Part shown: positions 54,101-64,000 of the stretch, in pieces
Layout: each line of letters begins with the position of its first letter
Numbering within the stretch: position 1 is the stretch's first letter
Assembly (NCBI GenBank): GCA_963678675.1
Contig: OY783196.1
Span: forward strand, 16,052,138-16,116,137
Direction: 5' to 3'
Origin: Xiphydria camelus
Taxonomy: Eukaryota; Arthropoda; Insecta; Hymenoptera; Xiphydriidae
DNA length: 64,000 nt
Notes under the pieces: model-generated
The model's input: the letters and a program-made list of their open reading frames with translations, nothing else
What the model was told of the DNA's origin: nothing
The model's database searches: none
Made by a program: the position numbers and the translations under genes

Positions 54101-54494
54101 CCCTCTCCATATCATACCAATCACATTCCCCAATGATAAGTTGTTGCGCTGAGGATTAATGAACATAATATGTACCGAGTTTCATGAAGATCGATAAAAG
54201 CGTTTAACAGTTATCGTGAGATGGACAGACGGACAGATAGACGTACAATCAGACACAGAAAGCATTCTCGCTTTACCTTGTCGAACAGTAGACCTCACTA
54301 CGTTCCGTCAATAAATAATTATTTAGCCCACTTTTAATGGTTCATATTCCAAAGCATGCGCATTTTACCCCTGTTTTCGTCTGAAACGCTGAAAACAAAG
54401 TGAGAAACGAACACAAAGCATTTGTCCTTCATACGTAATCGAATAGCGGTTTATAACTAAAAAAGGGCTATCGAGAAATAAGTTATCTGAGAAA

Positions 54495-54793
54495 ACCTTC
54501 CAATATTTCGGCGTTTTCCAATCTCGTCTTCAGACGACAATGTACGCGCCCAGAAAATGAAATAGCACAATTCTGCGACTATTTAGAAAGAACGCGAACA
54601 CGAATTTTGAAGCCAACTCAGTTCTACATCAATAGTGAAATAGTCGATGTTTTTCGCTTTATTCGATTTACTTGGTTCTAATCCGAGCTATTGGTATTAT
54701 CATAAAATTACAGGAAGCTGCAGCGAATGGGGTGCCTCAACCAATATGCAACCAGCATCACTGGCCTATAAGTTATGCACCGGGTTGTATACT
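54495..54793 (-). repeat. ~300-bp repeat, inverted partner of 45823-46125
   Basis: Reverse complement of the left copy at about 80% identity. The pair bounds 8.9 kb that includes the Loa-like LINE. No coding content. Confidence 0.7.
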
Positions 54794-54799
54794 GTAACG

Positions 54800-56157
54800 C
54801 ACATAATTTTGTGGGGTACCGATTTTTTCACTTATGTAACCAACTGTTGTATATAAGTGTTTGGTTTTCATCAATCATGCCACATAGCAAAGAATGTCTC
54901 AGCATTATCTTCAGAATATTATAAATATTTCATTTGAAATATTTTGTTTGAGACATTTTGGTAGTATTATATGGATGTTTCAAGTGGAATACATATTTAA
55001 ATTTAGATATTCTGAAGTTATTCTATTTGAAATATTATATTTAATTTTTATTCTGATAATGTTCTGGTGGTTTCGATTGAAATATTGCAGAATATCTTAA
55101 CTTGCTGAGGACCATCTCCTTATATGGTAGTCCCCTGTAATACCGGTAAGTCCGTAAAGACAAGGATCTACTATGGGTGTTTAGAAACACAGATGCTCCT
55201 CAGTAGATTAACTAAAATATTTGGAAGACGTTCCATTTGAAGCTTCACAATTGAAATGTTCTGATAAAATTCTAGAAATTTTTCGATGTATCCAGAGTAT
55301 CACAATGGTATTTCAGAACGTGTACAAAATATTTCAACTCTATTGACATAAGATATTGTAGAGATTTTCTGGACAGGTTTCTAGATCATGTCTAAAGTAT
55401 TCTGAAGACGTCGCTGAGATGTTCTGAGCTGTGTGGGATATGACGCGCTGAATGAAATAAACGCATTGCGATTGGTGAAAATCAGATATTTGCATGTGAG
55501 AAACTATGCGAGACTTGGGAAATCGGTACTCTCTCTCTGAAGCCATGCCAGACAGTGTCGGGCTGAATCATGTATTATATATAGTGCGAATAGCGTCACT
55601 CAAAGCGAATTGATCAGAATTATTGACGCTATGTGTACCTGTAGGCGGCTCGTTATAAGGAATTTTATGCAGCAACGAAAGCCCTGTACAGGAACGCTAG
55701 TAAACCGATCATACGCCCTAACGCACACTTACTTCTAATTTAATTTTCAAGTGTCAAGGGTAGTCGAAGCTCCTAGCTGCACGCTGCGCCGCTCGTGTAT
55801 ACAACCGGCTAACATGTGAGAAAGTGGCGTACTACGTGCGATCGGTAAAGGCGAGAAAGTAACACATTTGGTCTCCTCGATATACGTTAAAATTGATTTA
55901 ATTTTCAGCGATCGTACGCGATCGTACGATCACCAACTGGTTCTCATACCAGTTCACTCCGATCTTCGTATACATGCACATTATCGGATAAAGATCTTTG
56001 AAAGTTCCCCTCGTTGTTTCCGCAACATTTCATGTATTTTGCTGCGAATCTCCGCGCGTGTTCATGAGCACGGACTTACGTATCCTCGCGCAAGTCGTAA
56101 TATAAGTACCCTATACGTAACTCGATACATCAATTACTCGATTCGCCTTCGATGTTT
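54800..56157. other. intergenic sequence downstream of the Tret1 gene
   Basis: AT-rich with many loosely repeated GAAATATT/AATATTTC words between 54890 and 55420. No coding frame supported; the open frame at 55868-56218 overlaps the end of the transporter and is treated as a shadow. I see no obvious AATAAA for the transporter on the minus strand. Confidence 0.6.
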
Positions 56158-57549
56158 TCAAACGGGATCGATCATCTTCTCGGAAGTTTCGCCCTTCCGA
56201 CGCGACAGTTTTGCTTGAATGCCCTGAAGAGTCTTGCCCTTTGTTTCCGGTACAACGAAGTAAGCAAACGCGGTCCCTAGTATCATGAAAACTCCAAAAA
56301 TCCAGAAGGTCATGGCGGGACCGAACCAGAGCTTTATGATGGGGAAGAACTTCGTCACCAGAAAGACCATGCCCCAATTCATGACAATGCCTAAACTGGT
56401 TGCGACCCCCTTCGTTTCCGGAGGAAATAATTCGCTGATCATAGTATAAGGAACCGGGCCGTAGCCTAATGAGAAGACAACGTTGTAGAGTGCCAAACAG
56501 ACCAATGGTAACCATCCGAAGGCAGCGAGGTCATTTCCTTCCGCTTTCAACTTGAAGTAGAAGCCGACTATAGACAGGCAGACGGCCATCATAGCGCCCG
56601 AACCTACCAACAGTGGTTTTCTGCCGTATCTGTCGATAGTCATGGCAGCCACTACAGCCATCGCTACCTCCACAAGTCCGATGATAATGGTTGCTACGAA
56701 GGGCTCAATCGTGCTGTCGGCAGATTGGAAGATCGACACTGTGTAGAAGAGAACCGCGTCGATGCCGGACATCTGCATAAAGAACATCAGTCCCAGGCAG
56801 GTTAACGTCGCTTTACGACCTGCCTTCGTGCCAATCAGGTCCTGGAAGCCGCCTTTTTTGTTTTGCAACTCATCCGCTTCTGTCTGAAGTATAGAGAGCT
56901 CCAACTTGGCATTGTAGTCCCGTCCGCGCAGCACCTCCAGCGCTTTCGTCGCTTCGGTCTTGAGGCCACGGTGGATCAACCACATCGGAGATTCCATGAG
57001 GAACGGCATAAGCGCCAGGAGTGGGAGGGCCAGAATGGCGCAGGAGAGGTTGAACGCGAAGTAACTGGTGTATGCACCAATGACGTACGAGTAGACTATT
57101 CCGAGAGAATAGAGGAATTGAAAGCCAGCGCCCAGGGCGCCTCGCACGCTCGGCTCGGCAATCTCGCCGATGTAAACAGGTGCCAGCACGCAAGCGGCGC
57201 CTGATCCCACTCCACCCAGTAACCTTGCAACATACATCATCATGATGTCATTGGCGAACAACAGCATTATCCAGGAGGTGAAGAACGGTATCGTCGTCAG
57301 TGCCAACGCGCGCTTCCTGCCGATCCTGTCGGCTATTTTTCCAGACGGTACTGCTCCTATTATAGCGCCCATTGCCAGGAGAGACGAGATCCACGATATC
57401 TCGTCTTCATTTATCGGGAGGAAGGAATCCTTCGAGATTAAAAAAGGAATGATCGGGGACGTCCAGCCCAGAGACATTCCACTCTGGACGGCTGACAATC
57501 CGGCTGTGAGATAAAAGAGAAAGATAGGTTTTGGAGGCAAACTTTGCAT
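56158..57549 (-). CDS. Tret1-like: facilitated trehalose transporter Tret1-like (sugar MFS)
   Basis: An intact 463-residue single-exon frame from the ATG at 57547-57549. It belongs to the sugar-porter family of the major facilitator superfamily, which moves trehalose or other sugars across the plasma membrane by facilitated diffusion. Twelve hydrophobic segments can be placed. Family marks are the loop 2-3 motif GKIADRIGRKRAL, VARLLGGVGSG, ESPMWL (PESPxWL in most members, here with M for P), the helix 7 region QMSGIDAVLFYTVSIF, the second DRYGRKPLL, GYGPVPYTMISELFP, and PETKGKTLQGI at the C-terminus. Length is typical for short Tret1 paralogues. Many insect genomes hold clusters of such genes; only one is seen here. 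The substrate cannot be told from sequence. An upstream non-coding exon is possible. Confidence 0.95.
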   Translation of the reverse strand: MQSLPPKPIFLFYLTAGLSAVQSGMSLGWTSPIIPFLISKDSFLPINEDEISWISSLLAMGAIIGAVPSGKIADRIGRKRALALTTIPFFTSWIMLLFANDIMMMYVARLLGGVGSGAACVLAPVYIGEIAEPSVRGALGAGFQFLYSLGIVYSYVIGAYTSYFAFNLSCAILALPLLALMPFLMESPMWLIHRGLKTEATKALEVLRGRDYNAKLELSILQTEADELQNKKGGFQDLIGTKAGRKATLTCLGLMFFMQMSGIDAVLFYTVSIFQSADSTIEPFVATIIIGLVEVAMAVVAAMTIDRYGRKPLLVGSGAMMAVCLSIVGFYFKLKAEGNDLAAFGWLPLVCLALYNVVFSLGYGPVPYTMISELFPPETKGVATSLGIVMNWGMVFLVTKFFPIIKLWFGPAMTFWIFGVFMILGTAFAYFVVPETKGKTLQGIQAKLSRRKGETSEKMIDPV

Positions 57550-59737
57550 TTTTTCCTCCTTTACGGAGTGTATCTGGACTCGTTATCCCATAGGCATATA
57601 TGGGAACTTGCGAGTACGAGTGAAAACGGCGAACGGTACACGGGTCTCTGGTTAATTAAAGGTGTTTCTATCGCATATTCTCTATGGCGATAATGCGAAA
57701 TCCTCTCTGCTGATAAAAGCAAGCCAAAACTCCATCGGTAACATGACTTTTTCATCGGGAACGTTTTTGTCGTACACTTTGAGTGAATACAGAAGTTTGT
57801 GAAGAATACACCTTCGAAATGGGATACACGTTTCTGTTGGCTTTTTTACTCGCACTCGCAAGACCGCTATGAACGTAGAGCCCGGGCACTTACCCTTTAT
57901 ATCCATTTATCTATTTATAATCATTACACCTACAGTCAAATTTTTCATTCTAATTAACCGCCGAAGACGTCACGGTACGATTATACATCTCATATCATAT
58001 ATCTCAGAATATACAACGGAGTACGATGAGTTTTCCGGTCGGAGGCGCGACTATATACCAATCCTGCAGATGGACACGAATGTCTTTCCACTGCAAAAAT
58101 TGGCACGTAATCGTTCCTGTGATTAGTATTAGGTAACTCTTCTTACTACGATATATATTTTGGAACATTTGATATTACAATGTCGTCAATATGTTAGTGT
58201 TAAGAGAATTATTGAAGTTTCCAATTTTCCATTATAATTTCCCACGAGAAAGTTTTTATATACTACCTTGTACGATAATACATAAACAACGATGAAAACT
58301 TATCGCAAAAGTTCGAGAATTTTGAATAAAACATCTGAAATAATTCCTCACTAATTTTTGAACAACTACTACGTCATTGGTTACTCTACTCCTAAGGGAA
58401 TCTTGTTCGAGGAAAATCAAACTTGAATAGTGACGTAGTAGAAATTCTGAATGGCTAGCATTATGTCTATACATATGCAAAAAAGTGATGCACATATACG
58501 AAAACTATCTGTCATGTACGTGCAATGGCAGATAGATGTACTCACCGACTCCGGTTGCAACGTATTGGAAAATTTTTCGGCCTTCCTGATGCAGTTGGTT
58601 CGAGTCTAATATTCGCTGGGAGGCCCCACCGCCAGCCCCAACTCCCACCATTTTTTCTCACTTAGTCTTTATTCCGTGTTAATCTCTAATGAAGTATCTC
58701 CTTTTACGCGGGAACTCGGGATATACTCTGAAATATTATATTGTGAATCCAAGAGACTCGTTTACGGACGACTTTTCAGGAAACACACTCTGCACTGTAC
58801 GTACGCCCATATGAAAGGACAAAGTGCATCTAGCTTCTATTGTAAAGAAATAGGATCGTCGAAGTGTACACACATGTTTGCGCGTGATTAGTCGTGCGGT
58901 GACTGTTTCCCCAAATTATATTATCTCACTGAGATACGAACTCAAACCGTATTGCGGCCTTGAGGCATCTTATTTGTTTCGAGAAATGGAGTATAGTCAC
59001 GTAAAGTGGTAGATGCTTATTTCCCGTATGCCTGAAAATTTTGTTTAGTTATCGCGTAGGAATTGACGTAATCGCGTAATCTATTGGTCAATGATTCGCA
59101 GCTCAGAGACTACCATAGTATTAGTATATTCATATGGGCTACCCGAGTCGAAATTCAGACCCTCTACTTTAAACCTCAAGATTCTACCGTTCAGTAGGAC
59201 ATATGGGAATCTAAAGAAGACTTCTTTCTATTAAATGTATGTCCTATTTAGACCCAAAAGTGGTACATAAATATTTCCAATTCTTCCACTTAGAGGTCTA
59301 ACATAGGCCATACTCTTTGAAACTGTAATAATCTTCCACATCCTACACGGAGAAATGAGGTATATACCGTGTAATTACGAGAATATTCATCATAGGAAGA
59401 TATACTACGTAGCGCTGTATATAAACTCTAAAGGCGTACAGCGCCCTTGGCCTTTCGGCTGATAGCGTATACTCTAGAGTCTACACAGTACTACATAGAA
59501 TATCGTAATACGATCAACTTCCTCGTAATTGCACAGTATATAACACATTTTGCTAGAACACATAAGAAATACAAATTTCGTTGAGTATACTTCTCATATT
59601 TATGACAGAGCGATGTGTTTTGTTATGGTATTGCCAGGTAACTAAAGTCCAATGAAGATAGGTTCAACTGCGCGTCCACGTTGCCCTTCCCAGTTATATT
59701 GCGAGAGGCCTTAGGGGTTCAATATAGGTTGTATGCA
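57550..59737. other. sequence upstream of the Tret1-like gene
   Basis: Contains the presumed 5' UTR and promoter of the transporter (minus strand, from 57550 rightwards). No TATA box or splice acceptor that I would trust, although AG occurs about 22 bp before the ATG. No further coding frame or repeat is recognised. Confidence 0.5.
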
Positions 59738-59740
59738 TAA

Positions 59741-61083
59741 CACAGTCACACAAAAAAAAAGTGGGGTATAATTTTGATGCGATATATAGGGTGTAAAAAA
59801 AGTTCCGGGACGGCCGAATATTTTGAAAAATATGCGTCGCATAGAAAAACAAAAAAAACACGTATTTAATAGTTTCAAAAGTTCTATCCAGCCATATCAA
59901 ACTCGACCCCCCTCCCCCTTCCCCGGGTTAACTTCAAAATTTTAAATGGAAACCCCCAATTCTTATTTCAGATTCGGGTTTTGCGTTAAGAAATAAGAAA
60001 CTTTTGTCTGAAATATTTTTTTGTATCTTGGATAGATGGCGCTCCAATCGATGGGGGAAACATAAAAATACGAAATCCTAAAAATTAATGCAAAAAACTT
60101 CAAAACGAAAAACAAGAAAAAACGATTTCAATAGTTTTAAAAGTTCTATCCAGCCAAACCCGAATCTGAAATAAGAATTGGGGGTTTTCATTTAAAATTT
60201 TGAAGTTACCCCTCACCCCCCATCGCGGGGAAGGGGGGAGGGGAGACGAATTTGATATGGCTGTATAGAACTTTTAAAACTATTGAATACGTGTTTTTTT
60301 TTCTATGCGACGCATATTTTTCAAAATATTCGGCCGTCCCGGGACTCTTTTTACACCCTGTATGTTATCTGTAGTAATTTTACCTCCTGATCACGAATCT
60401 GTTGTCAAAATTTGGCTGTCACGTCACATTTATTTTAATCTCAACAAAACAGCCAGAAATCATGATTTTCAAAAAGTTAATGGACTTAAACCAAATTGAC
60501 TATAGGGGGGTTTTTGGGTTGTTAATCACGAATCTGAAGTCAGACTTCAAAAACTCAAGATGACGGATCCAATATGGCGGACGAGATTTTTGAAAATTTT
60601 GAATTTTTACTAATATAATTTCACATTCGTAATCAGCGACCCCCCCCCCCCCCCCCTGTATCAAACTTGGTATGAATGCGTCAATTTTCGAAAATCTCGT
60701 CCGCCATATTGGATCTGCTATCTTGAATGTTTTAAATCTGACATCTGATTCATGATCAGTGACCCAAAAGAACACCCTATACCAAATTTGACATGAATCT
60801 GTCGACTTTCGAAAATCTCGTCCGCCATATTGGATCCGCCATCAATTTTTGAAATCCGATTTCAGATTCGTGATCAGCGACCCAAAGAACCCCCTATACC
60901 GAATTTGGTTTAAGTCCATTAACTTTTTGAAAATCATGATCTCTGGCTGGTTTTTTTGAGATTAAAAAAATGTGACGTGATGGCTAAATTTTGATACCGG
61001 ATTCGTGATCAGGAGGCAAAATTACTACGAATAACATATATCGCATCAAAAGTATACCGCACTTTTTTTTTGGTGTGACTGTG
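59741..61083. mobile_element. PIF/Harbinger-like non-autonomous element, TSD TAA
   Basis: Ends CACAGTCACAC and GTGTGACTGTG, with TAA on both sides (59738-59740, 61084-61086), the TWA target of PIF/Harbinger. Inverted arms extend ~290 bp once the nested MITE is discounted. The centre has several diverged repeats with GGATCCAATATGGCGGACGA (both orientations) and a C17 run (60640-60656). No transposase. Confidence 0.75.
59787..60360. mobile_element. 574-bp MITE nested in the left arm
   Basis: Inverted ends AGGGTGTAAAAA.AGT with ~200-bp mirrored arms, TA at 59785-59786 and 60361-60362. The right arm of the host element shows the empty site (GATGCGATATATGTTAT), confirming a clean TA insertion. 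Confidence 0.85.
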
Positions 61084-61086
61084 TAA

Positions 61087-61905
61087 TCAAAATTCATAGG
61101 ATTTAGAGGCTCATAAGAGACAAAAGTCGAGAAACGTAGGCCATTGTAATGTATACGAATTTACCGAAGTGGGTCCGCGCGTGCACCCATTCATTGTACT
61201 TTACTGGTTGATCTATTGATATAGGAAAATTTCTTGTTCGTCAAATCTTTAATAATCCCATGAAGGACCTACACGCATATACACCTATAAGTCAGGTCTG
61301 TACTAAGAAGTTACATCGATACACAATGGAATAACCGGCACTAGTTGGACGATGTTATGGAAAAATCGTCTAACCCATATTTTCAAAAAATTGGGATTTC
61401 TAAGGAAAACCATTCTGTAACTAGTATTCTACAAGAAGCAAAAATGATTTAACCCACATTACGACCCTGGAGTCATCTATGAATCAATATACTAACCCAC
61501 ATTTTTTAAACACATAATTATATGAATTTCTCAACAGTGATCTAACCCACCTCAGTGGGATAGATCATTTTTAAAAAACGTATCGTAGTAAACAATTCAG
61601 TTATTTACTTGAGTATTAGCTGTGCATACATGCTTAGTGATTTTCTGTTGTTGTGGACGGTTGGTATTAAAGGTACGTGCATTTTTTTGCTTATACTCGC
61701 TCATTAGATATTTTGTGAATATTTCGGTATAATGGGTGTTTCTATATTAGAGTTATTATTAGGAATGAATGAAATTTGAGGTTATGTGCATTTGTGTGCC
61801 CAAATAAAATTTGCTGATTATTATTATTTTTAAGGTATGATTTTAACAGAAATCATCTTGAGTGTAATGGTAATTATTATTAAAGTGCCAAACATATTAT
61901 AAAGT
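61087..61905. other. no gene recognised
   Basis: AT-rich. The word TAACCCA(C/T) recurs at about 61373, 61452, 61494 and 61543. Confidence 0.5.
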
Positions 61906-62490
61906 TGTGTCAGTGACTGTTCCGAATTGAATCCTGTATGCGCCTGTCACCATGCAGCCCGGTGTGCCGACCGTAATATGTGTGGTCGTTTATATGTGTG
62001 TGTCTCGCATCGCGCTAGCCATATTCAATAAACAGTGGTCCCTCTATAACTCGCGCGTTTCGGGGCTGTAAATTCGCAGAATTATGAGTTGCAGAAGCTT
62101 CGCTTCAGCCCCCACTCACCTCAATGGAGGCGTGACAAAAGAAAGAGACAGCGTGGTTTTTAGACAGAGAACACACGATAAGTTGCGCGCGGCTCGGGTG
62201 AAATTGGGACCGTGCAGCTGCTTGGAGGGGATACGGCGAACGATCGTGCGCAACTAGTGGTGAAGCTTGAAGTTAGGTAGCACGTCTCTCCATACATACC
62301 GGCTTCTCCTCTCTATATTTTCATGCGCACCTCTGTGCGCACTTCATGCTATGGCAGTAGTCATGGCGTCACGGGAGGAGTGGGGGCAATCGCTTCCCCT
62401 CTCGCGCGAGTTATGAAGGGTGCGAGTAATAGAGGGACCACTGAAGTCAGTCGTAGTTTCAACGGTGTACGAACCTAACCTACTCAAACA
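61906..62490 (+). repeat. BEL/Pao-like 5' LTR fragment
   Basis: The call rests on the primer-binding site that follows, the AATAAA at 62027-62032, and the end ...CTCAAACA. The start near TGTGTCAGTG (61906) is uncertain. A MITE is inserted at 62033. No second LTR and no gag-pol are seen in the window. Confidence 0.5.
62033..62443. mobile_element. 411-bp inverted-repeat MITE (CAGTGGTCCCTCTATAACTC)
   Basis: Inverted ends CAGTGGTCCCTCTAT and ATAGAGGGACCACTG. The ends resemble pogo/Tigger or hAT termini. No clear TA or 8-bp duplication, so the superfamily is open. Confidence 0.7.
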
Positions 62491-62492
62491 TC

Positions 62493-62506
62493 TGGTGCCG
62501 AAACCC
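62493..62506 (+). promoter_or_regulatory. primer-binding site of a BEL/Pao-like element
   Basis: TGGTGCCGAAACCC begins with TGG as expected for pairing with a tRNA CCA end and resembles primer-binding sites of insect BEL/roo-type elements. Confidence 0.55.
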
Positions 62507-62593
62507 ATTTATTGAACGTAATAACTAAAAAGGTTCACACGCGTAAACAAAAAGTGAGTCGTGAGAGTGCAAAGTAAGTGCAAAAATTCAAGA

Positions 62594-62676
62594 TCGCAAC
62601 GTGGTCGGCGATTTTCAAAGCTCGCAACGTGGTCGGCGAATTTCAACGGTCGCAACATGGTCGGCGAATTTCAACG
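62594..62676 (+). repeat. three 28-bp direct repeats
   Basis: Units start TCGCAACGTGGTCGGCGA at 62594, 62622 and 62650, lying in the leader after the primer-binding site. Confidence 0.9.
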
Positions 62677-62962
62677 TATAATTGAGAAAAAAAGGTGTCG
62701 CATCCATTCCAAGCTGCTCTAGCTGCATGAAAAGCATCTTCAAGGCAGTAACCACGGAATAACGAGCGACGAGGCATAATACTACAACATCAAACATAAG
62801 CCGTTTCAATTTATCATTACTATAACCTCACAAGTATATACATAGTCGATTATAACGTTGCCGAATTTGATCCGATCAAGAGTCATACCGATCATTTAAC
62901 CTTCCACGATTAATACACGGTGTTCCGAACTGATGTTAACGTTAATTTATATAACGTACCTA

Positions 62963-63771
62963 GGGGAGGCGGGGGGAATACCGCCCACCTAAGACAAAAA
63001 TGACTTTGTTAAAATTTCAGTGACTTTAAGGCAGGAAAAATCATTTTGTCGACATACCTTAGAGTCGTGTCTTCACGATTTCTCCATTTATTACTTAAAA
63101 TTAGTACAAAAAATATTCGAAAAATGGAAAATAAATTAATTAAAGCAGGTGAGCGGTCTAGGCTCCAATGCTGGCTATACCGCCCACCGAGCGGCCTAGC
63201 CTAGACCGCTCAGAGTTTGGATAGGGTCCGTGCTCGCCACACAGTCAGCATGTGCCCACTCTCCACGCTACAAAGAGGTTATGTCGGTAAGCTACAAACA
63301 GGTTATGTCGCTAAGCTACAAACAGGTTATGTCGGTAAGACAGACTTGTCGGTACTGGCAACTTCTACCGGGCGGTACAGGACACATGGACGTAACGTTA
63401 ATAAAAGTGTCTTTAATATTATTTATAACTGAACAAAAAATCTACCAAAATTCTAAGCTATTCTTAAAACTCTAATTGTTTGTAATTCAATCTTGGTAGT
63501 AAATTTATAATAAAAAAAGTATATGAAAGAGCTTCAATTAGGAGTCTCAAATTTTTGATGTTAAGAGGGGGAAATTTTGGTTGCATATTTTACTCAATTA
63601 AAATTAATTAACCGTTAACAATGGCTTTATAAAATCAATATTGGGGTATAATAATTTACGAAGAAAGCATCAAATCATTAAGTTATGCTATGCAAATTCA
63701 TGTTAAGCAAAAATAGCGAGAAATAGAGGTGGGCGGAATGGTACGCTGGGCGGTACAGGCACCGGCTCCCC
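62963..63771. mobile_element. 809-bp TA-flanked inverted-repeat element
   Basis: Ends GGGGAGGCGG and CCGGCTCCCC, TA on both sides (62961-62962, 63772-63773). GGGCGG and its complement occur near both ends. A 14-bp perfect hairpin (63151-63164 with 63198-63211) and three 24-bp direct repeats (63268-63339, CTACAAACAGGTTATGTC type) lie inside. No credible protein. Confidence 0.65.
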
Positions 63772-63773
63772 TA

Positions 63774-64000
63774 TAAATTGAATTTAATAATAATAACGTC
63801 ATTCAATTCGATAACAATTTGACGTATAATAACAGTGCACGTCAATATACACGGTCATAGGAACAAAATCTTATTAATTTTATAAACTAATAAGACTCTG
63901 TGTTCCCCTGAAAAAATGTAAACCCTCGAGCAAAGTATCGCGGAAAGCAGGGGGTTGTCGGAGCTCATTCTACGTACCAAAATCAACATTGGCAAAATGG
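63774..64000. other. no recognised feature
   Basis: AT-rich sequence to the window end. Confidence 0.5.

Noticed and set aside
58560..58640. tRNA-like B box (GGTTCGAGTCT)
   Set aside because: No A box at the right distance and no acceptor stem pairing.
60640..60656. C17 homopolymer as a biological signal
   Set aside because: More likely slippage or assembly uncertainty inside a non-coding element.
1..64000. CRISPR arrays, bacterial operons, phage or defence systems
   Set aside because: No such structures; composition, introns and element types are those of an animal genome.

Overview
This window is a stretch of insect nuclear genome, probably hymenopteran. It has one intact host-type gene, a single-exon facilitated trehalose transporter of the Tret1 family on the minus strand at 56158-57549. 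Nearly everything else recognisable is transposable-element sequence, much of it nested and held by visible target-site duplications (TSDs). The insect call rests on the Tret1 gene, on copia priming from an internal part of initiator tRNA-Met, and on the mix of Helitron, mariner, piggyBac, BEL-like and RTE-like families. The order is a guess from mariner and transposon families I associate with ants and wasps.

Layout. 1-5363: a head-to-head pair and then a tandem series of Helitrons filled with ~127-bp repeats. 5386-10399: a complete but broken Ty1/copia element (minus) with 269-bp LTRs, TSD ATATA and a 268-bp MITE in its protease region. 10745-15840: fragments of a DDE transposase with a SWIM-like zinc finger, an LTR-like block, a dead mariner, and a SWIM-protein/piggyBac chimera. 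16780-19148: a degenerate ~160-bp tandem array carrying a hAT-like insertion.

19149-32883: a 13.7-kb Ty3/gypsy element with 939-bp LTRs and TSD TATG. It has gag, a textbook -1 frameshift signal, pol split by an RTE-like LINE, and an extra ORF after integrase that repeats the zinc-knuckle layout of gag. Its 3' LTR is split by a 1313-bp DNA transposon. A piggyBac derivative (32909-34258) follows, and the tandem array resumes on its far side.

34427-45292: a run of long inverted-repeat (foldback) elements. Two have ~1.1-1.2-kb arms that are almost identical by eye and that contain the 3' end of the very gene whose remnant lies in the loop. 47362-53430: a Loa/I-like LINE with a 15-bp TSD; its ORF1 is interrupted by a 1025-bp DNA element that carries a 5S-rRNA-like segment. 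54800-59737: the host-type segment around Tret1. 59741-63771: a PIF/Harbinger-like element with a nested MITE, a BEL/Pao-like LTR with primer-binding site, and a TA-flanked inverted-repeat element.

The coding remnants do not form a pathway. They are mobile-element proteins (capsid, protease, reverse transcriptase, RNase H, integrase, transposases), mostly broken by frameshifts, stops or nested insertions. Coordinates of repeat arms and all identity statements come from reading by eye, not from a computed alignment.
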